A DNA stretch of 11,425 bases from an uncultured Chloroflexota bacterium (GCA_913046025.1 CAJWRP010000033.1:1-11425), one strand, 5' to 3'. Shown: positions 1 to 6,038, counted from the first letter of the stretch. Notes: generated from the sequence alone by a model not told the origin. Program-made: numbers and translations.

Positions 1-1
1 C

Positions 2-379
2 GCCATAGAGGTGGAAGGCGTCAGCGTCTCCGATGTAGAAGCCTACATATACCTGGCGCCCAATGCCGTCGACTACAGCGGCTACCCCGACTGCAGGCCG
101 GAGTACTACGAGAAGATTACCCAGGCCCTGGAGTACGGCAGCAAGCTGTGGACTGAGTACGACATTCCGATAAGAGTTGAGACGCCCATCATAGAGCTGT
201 CCAAGGCCGAGATTGCCGAGATGGGTCTGCGGATCGAAGCGCCGTTGGAGTACACGTGGAGCTGTTACCAGGGCGGAGAGATTCCTTGCGGAGGATGCGA
301 CAGCTGTATTCTGCGAGCCAAGGGTTTCGAAGAGGCCGGAGTGTCCGACCCGCTGCTGGTGCGCTTGGGACAGACTTAG
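2..379 (+). CDS. queC: 7-cyano-7-deazaguanine (preQ0) synthase QueC, C-terminal part
   Basis: This is the 3' end of a gene whose start lies left of the window; the first full codon is at base 2 and 125 residues are visible. QueC converts 7-carboxy-7-deazaguanine, ammonia and ATP into preQ0 in the cytoplasm, the third step of queuosine/7-deazaguanine synthesis. Two QueC hallmarks are visible: the segment NAVDYSGYPDCRPEYY, and near the C-terminus the zinc site TWSCYQGGEIPCGGCDSC, whose four cysteines have spacing C-x7-C-x2-C-x2-C. The GTG at base 11 is internal to the family alignment and is not the true start. queE follows 231 bases downstream on the same strand and acts in the preceding step of the pathway, which supports the call. 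The ATP-binding N-terminal PP-loop is outside the window. Confidence 0.95.
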   Translation, partial: AIEVEGVSVSDVEAYIYLAPNAVDYSGYPDCRPEYYEKITQALEYGSKLWTEYDIPIRVETPIIELSKAEIAEMGLRIEAPLEYTWSCYQGGEIPCGGCDSCILRAKGFEEAGVSDPLLVRLGQT

Positions 380-421
380 CGGGTAATCGGCCCAGAAAAT
401 GGCAATTATATAAAAACCTGT

Positions 422-469
422 CAACTCCTCGCGGGCTTAAGGTCGCCCCTGGTGCGCCGCGAGGAGTTG
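422..469. repeat. 13-bp perfect stem-loop between queC and queE
   Basis: Bases 422-434 and 457-469 are exact reverse complements (13 bp) around a 22-base spacer. A further 3 bp (444-446 with 454-456) can stack on the stem. No T-run follows on the plus strand, so it is not a standard intrinsic terminator. It begins 42 bases after the queC stop. It may be an mRNA-processing or stabilising hairpin, or a copy of a dispersed palindromic repeat; the sequence alone does not decide. Confidence 0.6.
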
Positions 470-508
470 TCGAGAGACATCTCAGCGGCATATGTTTCGA
501 AGAAACCT

Positions 509-539
509 TCGAGTAACCTCTGCGGAAGGCATTACTCGA
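509..539. repeat. Second stem-loop in the queC-queE spacer
   Basis: Bases 509-516 and 532-539 are perfect 8-bp reverse complements. An inner 3-bp stem (517-519 with 527-529) stacks directly on the 5' side and leaves a two-base bulge. Together with the larger hairpin at 422-469 it makes the spacer before queE unusually structured. No poly-T follows. Function unknown; a queE 5' leader element is possible. Confidence 0.45.
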
Positions 540-610
540 TTGCGTTTAAATTAGCACCCCCCATATGAGGAAGTCATGAGGATATCTCGAATAAAAGGGG
601 CAACCGAAAA

Positions 611-1330
611 TTGGTATCCAAAGATCTAAAACTTAGCCGACAGCCATCTGGCGAGCCAGAGATTTTTCACTCGTTGCAGGGTGAGGGCCATAGCATCGGC
701 ACGCCCACCGTATTTCTACGCCTAGCGCTGTGTAACCTGACCTGCGTCTGGTGCGATACCAAATACACCTGGGATTGGGGAAACTTCGATCCCAAGACCG
801 AAATTCTCCCTTTAACGAGTGAAGACATTGAAGAGCGGATATTGCGCTACGACTGCCCACATCTGGTCATAACGGGCGGCGAGCCGATGATGCAGCAGGA
901 CATTCTTGCCCCTCTGGCGCTCTCTCTTAAGGAGCGGGGCTTCTACATAGAGGTGGAGACGAACGGGACGCTGGCTCCCAATAAGGACATGGCCCACGCA
1001 GTGTCGCAGTGGAATGTATCGCCTAAGCTGGGTAACTCCGGTGTCGATGCCGCCAAGCGAGAAGTTACTGGATCCCTTACAGCATTCGCCACTTCTGAAA
1101 AGGCCTACTTCAAGTTCGTGCTTTCGCAGCCTGCGGATGTGGAAGAAGTTCTAACTCTAGTGGACCTCTACGAGATTCAGCAGCAGCGAGTCATCCTGAT
1201 GCCTCAAGGCACGACGCGAAAGGTAATCGAAAAGGGCAGCCAATGGGTCGCGGACCTGTGCACCAAGCATGGCTTCCGCTTCTCCTCTCGCATGCACATC
1301 CTCCTCTGGGGCGACAAACGCGGCCGATAG
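611..1330 (+). CDS. queE: 7-carboxy-7-deazaguanine synthase QueE (radical SAM)
   Basis: QueE is a radical S-adenosylmethionine enzyme that rearranges 6-carboxy-tetrahydropterin into 7-carboxy-7-deazaguanine, the substrate of QueC. The 239-residue protein shows the family order: EIFHSLQGEG near residue 18, a radical SAM cluster motif C41-x3-C45-x2-C48 (CNLTCVWC, followed by DTKYTWDW), the SAM-binding ITGGEP, EVETNGT, and the C-terminal HILLWGDKRG. Length is normal for the family. The start chosen is TTG at 611: the frame is open only back to 569, no ATG or GTG lies in frame upstream, and AAAAGGGG at 593-600 is a ribosome-binding site about 10 bases away. That spacing is slightly long, so the exact start is moderately sure. 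Queuosine-pathway partner queC lies upstream. Confidence 0.93.
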   Translation: MVSKDLKLSRQPSGEPEIFHSLQGEGHSIGTPTVFLRLALCNLTCVWCDTKYTWDWGNFDPKTEILPLTSEDIEERILRYDCPHLVITGGEPMMQQDILAPLALSLKERGFYIEVETNGTLAPNKDMAHAVSQWNVSPKLGNSGVDAAKREVTGSLTAFATSEKAYFKFVLSQPADVEEVLTLVDLYEIQQQRVILMPQGTTRKVIEKGSQWVADLCTKHGFRFSSRMHILLWGDKRGR

Positions 1331-1427
1331 TTTTGGATAGAGTGAACGGCAGCCCTTTAGATAACGAAGCTGGTGTGGGACTCATAGGGGATTTATTTAA
1401 AGAAGTTTGGCGTAGCAGAAAACTCGG

Positions 1428-1452
1428 GCCCTCTCTCTTTGAAGGAGAGGGC
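1428..1452. repeat. Hairpin between the convergent queE and Rieske genes
   Basis: Bases 1428-1435 and 1445-1452 are perfect 8-bp reverse complements (GCCCTCTC/GAGAGGGC) around a 9-base loop. Read on the minus strand it is followed after 5 bases by TTTT, so it could weakly terminate the minus-strand Rieske transcript. The plus side has no T-run. The CT-rich/GA-rich palindrome also looks like dispersed intergenic palindromes of other bacterial genomes. Confidence 0.4.
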
Positions 1453-1496
1453 AGAGGCGAACGTATGTGATTCATCTATTGAGCCCTTTAATCGAT

Positions 1497-1820
1497 CTAC
1501 GCAATCACAGACCCAAGATAAATATCGTCGCCTTCAACGCGCACGGCGTAACGAGCCACAGACTCAGTTGCGGGACCCTGCGTGACTTCGCCCGTCTTTA
1601 GGCAGAAGAGACTGCGGTGCCACGGGCACTCGATCTGATCGCCGTCGATCAAGCCATAAGCCAGCGATCAGATCGAGTGCCCGCATGTCTCGCTAATAGC
1701 GTAGATATGACCATCCAGCTTGGAAATCACCACCAACTCTCGACCTACATCGACGGCCACGATAGAACCCTCGGCAATATCTGAAATCCTGGCTACTTTC
1801 TTGAAATCTTCTGAACTCAT
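1497..1820 (-). pseudogene. Rieske [2Fe-2S] ferredoxin-like gene interrupted by an in-frame TGA
   Basis: Read on the minus strand from ATG (1820-1818) to TAG (1499-1497) this is a 107-codon frame typical of small soluble Rieske ferredoxins that carry electrons to oxygenases or reductases. It keeps both cluster-binding motifs, C46-G-H48 and C65-P-W-H68, with 16 residues between H48 and C65 as usual. It continues through LFCLKTGEV to a normal C-terminus. Codon 51 is TGA (1670-1668), inside the region between the two motifs. No frameshift is present: both halves are in the same frame and the length is preserved. The codons just before the stop (Ser49, Ile50, stop) replace the usual variable residues after C-x-H. 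AAGGA at 1829-1825 is a ribosome-binding site. The stop lies within one arm of a perfect 20-bp inverted repeat (1623-1683). I call it a pseudogene; recoding or an assembly error are alternatives. Confidence 0.8.
1623..1683. repeat. Perfect 20-bp inverted repeat inside the Rieske gene
   Basis: Bases 1623-1642 are the exact reverse complement of 1664-1683, with a 21-base spacer. On the coding (minus) strand the 3' arm (1642-1623) encodes the conserved GDQIECP leading into CPWH. The 5' arm (1683-1664) covers the first motif Cys-Gly-His and then Ser-Ile-stop. Such a perfect repeat across coding sequence is unexpected by chance and points to one arm having been copied from the other. Confidence 0.9.
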
Positions 1821-1977
1821 GGCTTCCTTATGCGGCTGATTCAAGCCCCCGATACCGGTGACATGTATGCCGAAGTCCTCCCAGACGAGTCGCCGATGAG
1901 TCTAGCCAGCGCCCAATGGCCTGTCAACGAGTACCGATTGCCCCGGCGAATACTTGGCGTCGGCCTGAAGCCCTTCG

Positions 1978-2006
1978 TTGACCTCTGCTTAGGCAGTGTA
2001 TATAAT
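1978..2006 (+). promoter_or_regulatory. Sigma70-type promoter for the DRE-TIM synthase-like gene
   Basis: TTGACC at 1978-1983 and a perfect TATAAT at 2001-2006 are separated by 17 bases. This predicts a start near 2013 and a 5' leader of about 100 bases before the ATG at 2115. The spacer holds a short palindrome, CTGC-TTAG-GCAG (1985-1996), a possible operator. The leader contains a 12-bp perfect palindrome, CGCGTGCACGCG, at 2055-2066. Confidence 0.75.
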
Positions 2007-2114
2007 CCGGCTGACTTCTAAAATCGTTTGATTTGCTTGGTCTCGCTCGCTATTCGCGTGCACGCGGGCCCGGCGGGTCCGGCATGTATGCAGAAGGTGA
2101 CAAAGGAGAAAATC

Positions 2115-3350
2115 ATGACTCAAGGACATTCACATAAGGGTGATAACTATTTCGTAAGTCCCTGGAACTTCCTGCCTGAAGTTATGGAGGGATGGAATTT
2201 CCCGCCGCAGGTCAAGTTTCACGACGTAACGCTCCGAGACGGCGAGCAGCAGGCTGGAGTTGTCTTCAACAAGGATGACAAAATTCGAATAGCCAGGATG
2301 CTGGATGAAGCAGGAATTCATCGCATCGAAGCTGGTATGCCGGCAGTGTCGCCCGACGACGCGGCGGCGATCGAGTACCTGGCAAAAGCGGACCTGAATG
2401 CTGACATCTACTCCTTCAGCCGGTGCATGGTGGAGGACGTAAAGAGAGCAGTCGATACGGGCGTAAAGGGCGTCGTCATGGAAGTGCCCGCCTCCGAGCA
2501 CATTATTGAACACGCCTACAAGTGGCCCATAGAACGGGCCATCAATACCACTATTGAGGCCACCAGTTACGCGCATGAGCAGGGCCTGGAAGTGGTCTTC
2601 TTCCCGATCGACGCCTCCCGTGCCGAGATGGTGTGGTATCTGGACTTAATGGAGCGAATCGCCAACGAAGGCTGGATGGACTCCCTGGTCCTGGTGGACA
2701 CATTCGGCGTTCTGTCTCCTCAGGCTGTGCAGTACTTCTGCACGCGGACCCAGGAGCGAATCAAGAAGCCTCTGGAAACCCACTTCCACATGGACTTCGG
2801 TCTGGGAGTCGCCAACACCATCGTCGCTCTGATGAACGGCGTGGAGACGGTGCATACCACGGTGACAGGCCTGGGCGAGCGCGCAGGAAACGTTCCCACG
2901 GAAGACCTGGCCATGTCATTGACCACCATGTACGGCATCGACACGGGCCTCAAACTCGACAAGCTCTACGGACTGTCCCAAGAGGTCCTGAAGCTGGCCA
3001 ATCACGCCCTGCCGCCCAACCGACAGATCGTCGGTGACAACCTCTTCGACGTCGAGTCGGGCATTATCTCGACCTGGTTCAAGAACACGAACCCCGACCA
3101 TCTCACTGAGATGTTCCCGTTCTTGCCGGAAATGGTTGGGCACAGGGAGCCCCGGATCGTGCTGGGCAAGGGCAGTGGAATCGACTCTGTTGCCATCTGG
3201 CTGCAAAATCTCGAAATCTCGGCCTCCGACGAAGAGATGCAGGAGATACTCGTCCAGGTGAAGGCCACCTCGTTGCAGAAGCGGGCCCTTCTTACCGAAG
3301 AGGACTTCAGAGGAATCACCGAGAAGGTTGTCGGAAGCCTCGGCGCATAA
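2115..3350 (+). CDS. DRE-TIM metallolyase family acyltransferase (isopropylmalate/homocitrate synthase-like)
   Basis: The 411-residue protein belongs to the DRE-TIM barrel family, which condenses acetyl-CoA with 2-oxo acids (LeuA, homocitrate and citramalate synthases) or cleaves HMG-CoA. Visible motifs are DVTLRDGEQ at residues 37-45, with catalytic R41 and metal ligand D42; THFHMD with metal ligands H223 and H225; GLGERAGN at 252-259; and a C-terminal VLGKGSGID, comparable to the GKHSGRHA motif of LeuA. The protein is shorter than full LeuA and seems to lack the leucine-binding regulatory domain, so leucine feedback is unlikely. The start at 2115 is chosen for AAAGGAG at 2102-2108; a longer in-frame start at 2028 has no such site and lies in the leader. 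The exact substrate cannot be read from sequence. It precedes an FAH-family gene on the same strand. Confidence 0.85.
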   Translation: MTQGHSHKGDNYFVSPWNFLPEVMEGWNFPPQVKFHDVTLRDGEQQAGVVFNKDDKIRIARMLDEAGIHRIEAGMPAVSPDDAAAIEYLAKADLNADIYSFSRCMVEDVKRAVDTGVKGVVMEVPASEHIIEHAYKWPIERAINTTIEATSYAHEQGLEVVFFPIDASRAEMVWYLDLMERIANEGWMDSLVLVDTFGVLSPQAVQYFCTRTQERIKKPLETHFHMDFGLGVANTIVALMNGVETVHTTVTGLGERAGNVPTEDLAMSLTTMYGIDTGLKLDKLYGLSQEVLKLANHALPPNRQIVGDNLFDVESGIISTWFKNTNPDHLTEMFPFLPEMVGHREPRIVLGKGSGIDSVAIWLQNLEISASDEEMQEILVQVKATSLQKRALLTEEDFRGITEKVVGSLGA

Positions 3351-3551
3351 CGCGACCACTTTCCGACACATAAGAGACACTTGCAGAAGAGCTGCTTCCG
3401 CTGCGACCATAAGGCTGAGGCAGTTCGTTGGGCATAATGGCTGTTCACCTCTGTTCGGTCGGGACTCATGCCCATCAGCAAAGCAGTCGTAGACGCCGGC
3501 CCTCTTCGGCGTCCAGCTTGCGAATCCAAACTTCAGCGGAGGCAATTATTG

Positions 3552-4349
3552 ATGACGGTCTTTGCCCGTTACCAGTCCAACGGCAGCGTGTCCTACGGCA
3601 TTGTTGATGGCGATACGATCAAGGAGATAAGCGCAGCTCCTTATGATGCCTATAAAGAAACCGGCCAAACAGCGAACCTGACGAACGTAAAGCTTCTAGC
3701 CCCGGTAATGCCGTCCAAAGTCGTCGCCATAGGCCGCAACTACGTCAGCCACCTGGGCCACTACGATTCCGCAATAGGCGGCCAAGGCATGGACATCCCA
3801 GAGGTACCGGAGCCGTTCTTCAAGACTCCGTCGTCTGTCATCGGACCCAACGATCCCATCATTCTGCCCAGGGAGGTGGCCGAGGAGGGCATCATAGTAG
3901 AGGAGGAGGCCGAGCTTACACTGGTCATTGGCAAGCAGTGCCGACGGGCCACACAGGCCAACGCACTCGACTATCTGCTGGGCGTGACCTGCGGCAACGA
4001 CGTCAGCGCCCGCGACTGGCAAAGGGGAGACCTCTCCTGGTGGCGCGCCAAGTCCAGCGACACCTTCTGCCCTATAGGACCGTACGTCGTGACCGGCCTG
4101 GACGCCGACAACATCCTACTGACCGGCCGCGTCAATGGCGAGGTTATTCAGCAGTCGGACACATCCGACCTGGCGCACAACTGCCGACGAATCATAGAGT
4201 TTGTCAGCGCCTTTCTTACGCTGGAACCAGGCGACATCATCATGACCGGAACACCGGGAACTCCGGGCCAGATCAAAGCAGGCGATACCGTGGAGGTCGA
4301 GCTAGAGGGCGTCGGCGTGCTGAGCAACCCGGTCATAGCCGAGCAATAA
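3552..4349 (+). CDS. Fumarylacetoacetate hydrolase (FAH) family protein
   Basis: A 265-residue member of the FAH superfamily, whose members hydrolyse, hydrate or decarboxylate beta-keto or 2-oxo acids using Mg2+ or Mn2+ (FAHD1-like oxaloacetate or acylpyruvate hydrolases, HpcE-like enzymes). Motifs in order: KVVAIGRNY at 56-64, FFKTPSSVIGP at 89-99, the metal ligands E119-x-E121 and D150 (in GNDVSARD), KSSDTFCPIGPYVV, and the C-terminal IMTGTPGTPG. ATG 3552 is preceded by GGAGG at 3538-3542, 9 bases away; the longer in-frame start at 3468 lacks such support. A 7-bp hairpin (3492-3498 with 3507-3513) lies in the 5' region. It may be co-transcribed with the DRE-TIM gene 201 bases upstream, since no terminator is seen between them. 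Exact substrate unknown. Confidence 0.88.
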   Translation: MTVFARYQSNGSVSYGIVDGDTIKEISAAPYDAYKETGQTANLTNVKLLAPVMPSKVVAIGRNYVSHLGHYDSAIGGQGMDIPEVPEPFFKTPSSVIGPNDPIILPREVAEEGIIVEEEAELTLVIGKQCRRATQANALDYLLGVTCGNDVSARDWQRGDLSWWRAKSSDTFCPIGPYVVTGLDADNILLTGRVNGEVIQQSDTSDLAHNCRRIIEFVSAFLTLEPGDIIMTGTPGTPGQIKAGDTVEVELEGVGVLSNPVIAEQ

Positions 4350-4353
4350 AAGC

Positions 4354-4376
4354 CCAGCACCGGCTGGAATTTTTTT
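4354..4376 (+). terminator. Intrinsic terminator of the FAH gene
   Basis: A CCAGC/GCTGG stem (4354-4358 with 4363-4367) with a 4-base loop is followed by AA and seven T (4370-4376). It begins 5 bases after the FAH stop codon. Confidence 0.8.
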
Positions 4377-4394
4377 ATATATATCGACAAGTCA

Positions 4395-4422
4395 AAAGGG
4401 GCGCATTTGAATGCACCCCTTT
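4395..4422. repeat. Stem-loop following the FAH terminator
   Basis: AAAGGGG at 4395-4401 pairs with CCCCTTT at 4416-4422; after one mismatch GCAT pairs with ATGC around a 4-base loop. It lacks a good T-run on the plus strand. It may act as a back-up terminator, or block readthrough from the minus strand, between the convergent FAH and ccdA-like genes. Confidence 0.45.
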
Positions 4423-4525
4423 GTAATTTCCTTATTCGCAGAGATACCGACTTCTGGATCAAGACGGTGCGATTATTTCAAACCGCCGTTCGCCCAACCT
4501 GAGGGCTCACACTCGATCAAACCGA

Positions 4526-4685
4526 CCTCTACGCTTAGCACAGCACAAATTAGGAATGCCGTCTACTGCCTTGCTCTCCGAATGCGAGCATAGCTCCTCT
4601 ATTATCCAAGAAAGCCCTCTATGCTTAGCACAGCAAAACCTAGGCATGCCGTCTACAGTCTTGCTCTCTGAATGCGAGCATAGCT
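4526..4685. repeat. Two diverged copies of a 70-bp repeat, 90-bp period
   Basis: Bases 4526-4595 and 4616-4685 match at 62 of 70 positions without gaps and are offset by exactly 90 bases. In copy two, CTATGCT (4619-4625) is the reverse complement of AGCATAG (4677-4683), so the unit has short inverted ends and can fold; copy one has one mismatch in this stem. The array ends 8 bases before the ccdA-like stop codon, so it lies in the 3' untranslated part of that minus-strand transcript. No ORF in it looks coding. It could be a small REP/MITE-like element or a tandem 3' structure. Confidence 0.75.
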
Positions 4686-4692
4686 TTTCAAT

Positions 4693-5607
4693 CTAAGACA
4701 AACCGTCGAGAAGGCCGCCAATGGTTAGCCAGTAGAAGACGATGTAAGTGCCGGCAATAATCATCAGCCAAGTACCTACCGGCTGTATGTACCGCATGGC
4801 CTCACGCATACCGCTTACCATCGCTCCTTTGAAGAGAGCCATTCCTAATGTCAGAAGTATTATCACTATACCCATGCCCAAGGCGTAAAGAACGAATTGC
4901 GCGAATGACGTGGCGATGCTTGATATGGCAAAGGACGTACCCACTACCGACAAAAAGATTGGCAGCGTGCAGCTCAACGAAGCCGTGCCGTAGCTGAGAC
5001 CGAACAGGAAGTATCCCTTAACGTTAGCCTGACCGAGATCCCCCATTTTATTCGAAACTCGTTGCGCCAGGGCTGTGTATAGCTTGCCACCACTTAGCAG
5101 CCATGCTCCAGCCAGAGTCAAAAGAATGCCAATGAACAGACCCAACCAGGGCAGAATGCTTCCCACAACTGATCGCGCACCGAAGCCGATTATGCCACCT
5201 GCGATGGTAAAGAGCAGGATAAACCCTGCAGTTACCGAGCCGCCGATGACTAGAGCCTTCGAAAACCTACGCCCAGCCGATAGCTCATCTTCTGTATCGC
5301 CTGTACCCATGTACAATCCCATATAGGCTGGCAGCATCACAAACCCGCATGGGTTAAACGCAGCTGCCACGCCGGCTCCGAATGCAAAGCCTAGGGGAGC
5401 AATAATCCCCAGGCCACCGAAGAACGAACTAGAGTTGCCAGACAGCGATTCAACGAAGAAGTTAACACCGTCTATATCCGTAGAGCCACGAACGAGGAAA
5501 GCCCCGACCAGGGCAATGCCGAGGGCAATAGTGGCCACCAGAGCGGGCAAAATTACGCTCCTAAACAGCCTGGTTCCGTTGACATAGGCGTTGGTTGTTT
5601 CGTTCAC
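4693..5607 (-). CDS. ccdA: CcdA/DsbD-type transmembrane thiol-disulfide carrier
   Basis: This polytopic membrane protein carries electrons from cytoplasmic thioredoxin across the membrane, for cytochrome c maturation or other extracytoplasmic thiol reduction. The 304-residue sequence has a hydrophobic first helix (about 18-39), a short polar outer segment (40-65), then about six helices. Each half carries one of the paired redox cysteines: C87 in FNPCGFVMLPAY and C213 in SLSCTLPIF, the CcdA signature. It is somewhat longer than minimal CcdA because of the extra N-terminal helix and loop. The start is GTG at 5607-5605 with AAAGGA (5618-5613) 5 bases upstream. It is divergent from the siroheme reductase, 380 bases away. 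No thioredoxin-like partner or cytochrome maturation gene is visible nearby, so the exact role is open. Confidence 0.87.
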   Translation of the reverse strand: MNETTNAYVNGTRLFRSVILPALVATIALGIALVGAFLVRGSTDIDGVNFFVESLSGNSSSFFGGLGIIAPLGFAFGAGVAAAFNPCGFVMLPAYMGLYMGTGDTEDELSAGRRFSKALVIGGSVTAGFILLFTIAGGIIGFGARSVVGSILPWLGLFIGILLTLAGAWLLSGGKLYTALAQRVSNKMGDLGQANVKGYFLFGLSYGTASLSCTLPIFLSVVGTSFAISSIATSFAQFVLYALGMGIVIILLTLGMALFKGAMVSGMREAMRYIQPVGTWLMIIAGTYIVFYWLTIGGLLDGLS

Positions 5608-5713
5608 TACGGTCCTTTCGTTCTGCCTTCTGGCTGTGGACGACCAGTCCAGCGCCTTTAATATTCAGCCTCGCCTTTGAGGGTATGCGCCGGTTGAGGT
5701 TCGCTCTAATACG

Positions 5714-5719
5714 ATTATA
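5714..5719 (-). promoter_or_regulatory. Candidate -10 element for the ccdA-like gene
   Basis: On the minus strand TATAAT is read at 5719-5714, about 107 bases upstream of the GTG start. No good TTGACA lies at 16-18 bases; TTGGAC at 5747-5742 is 22 bases away. Only a weak candidate. Confidence 0.35.
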
Positions 5720-5948
5720 GCGTGCTATGCCTCGTTCTCAGGTCCAAATTCATTACAATAGTATTCCCACATACCGCTTAGATGCAGTTCCAAGGAGTAA
5801 GATTCTGTCCTTTCAAATGAGATGGTTCCCCTTGTTAGTATCTACAACGATGCTGTTCTCCAAACCGACAAGGAATAGCCCTTATCCCCTTTATTCAAGG
5901 CTTTAAACGCATTACCTGTGAAAATACCAACAATAAAGTGCGTTATTA
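5720..5948. other. Non-coding part of the divergent ccdA-like/reductase spacer
   Basis: The whole gap from the ccdA-like start (5607) to the leader ORF (5988) is 380 bases. Apart from the candidate minus-strand -10 and the plus-strand promoter at its right end, this AT-rich stretch shows no convincing ORF, RNA gene or strong repeat to me. Regulator-binding sites for either gene could lie here. Confidence 0.4.
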
Positions 5949-5978
5949 TTGACAGTAAGGCCAAAGCCTTGCTAAAGT
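5949..5978 (+). promoter_or_regulatory. Promoter of the cysteine leader/siroheme reductase transcript
   Basis: A perfect TTGACA (5949-5954) is followed after 18 bases by TAAAGT (5973-5978). The predicted start is near 5985, only a few bases before the ATG of the leader ORF, so the leader would be leaderless or nearly so. The spacer contains the palindrome AAGGC-CAAA-GCCTT (5957-5970), which could be a repressor or activator site. Confidence 0.65.
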
Positions 5979-5987
5979 ATTTGGAAA

Positions 5988-6038
5988 ATGTTGGAAGTAA
6001 ATTCGGTAATCCTCTGTTCTTGTTGTAGCGTCCGGTAG
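5988..6038 (+). CDS. Cysteine-rich leader peptide (attenuator uORF)
   Basis: A 16-residue ORF, MLEVNSVILCSCCSVR, starts with ATG at 5988 and stops with TAG at 6036-6038. Codons 10, 12 and 13 are all TGT (6015-6017, 6021-6023, 6024-6026). It sits between a promoter and a strong terminator, upstream of a sulfite/nitrite reductase gene. There is no good Shine-Dalgarno site; the predicted transcription start is about 3 bases upstream, so initiation may be leaderless. Clusters of codons for the end-product amino acid are the hallmark of ribosome-mediated attenuation leaders (trp, his, leu operons), and polycysteine leader ORFs are known upstream of sulfur genes in actinobacteria. The inferred role is to sense charged tRNA-Cys. 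The peptide itself probably has no function. Confidence 0.65.
   Translation: MLEVNSVILCSCCSVR

Noticed and set aside
1668..1670. TGA in the Rieske gene as a selenocysteine codon, with the hairpin as a SECIS element
   Set aside because: The TGA aligns with the position of a disulfide Cys in bc1-type Rieske proteins, which is tempting. But the partner position here is Trp67, not Cys, the hairpin contains the TGA in its stem with a 21-base loop, unlike bacterial SECIS elements, and its sequence is explained by copying of the other arm.
1830..2021. 63-codon plus-strand frame ahead of the synthase-like gene
   Set aside because: It overlaps the promoter, lacks a ribosome-binding site and resembles nothing I know.
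2028..2114. Longer N-terminus of the DRE-TIM synthase-like protein from 2028
   Set aside because: Non-ATG start directly behind the promoter without a ribosome-binding site; ATG 2115 has AAAGGAG at the right distance.
2916..3545. 209-codon minus-strand frame across the end of the synthase gene
   Set aside because: Antisense shadow of a gene with clear family motifs; no recognisable domain in the translation.
3468..3551. Longer N-terminus of the FAH protein from 3468
   Set aside because: The added 28 residues cross a hairpin and do not look like the family; GGAGG precedes ATG 3552.
4411..4593. 60-codon plus-strand frame between FAH and ccdA
   Set aside because: It begins in a hairpin loop and runs into the direct repeats; no ribosome-binding site or family features.
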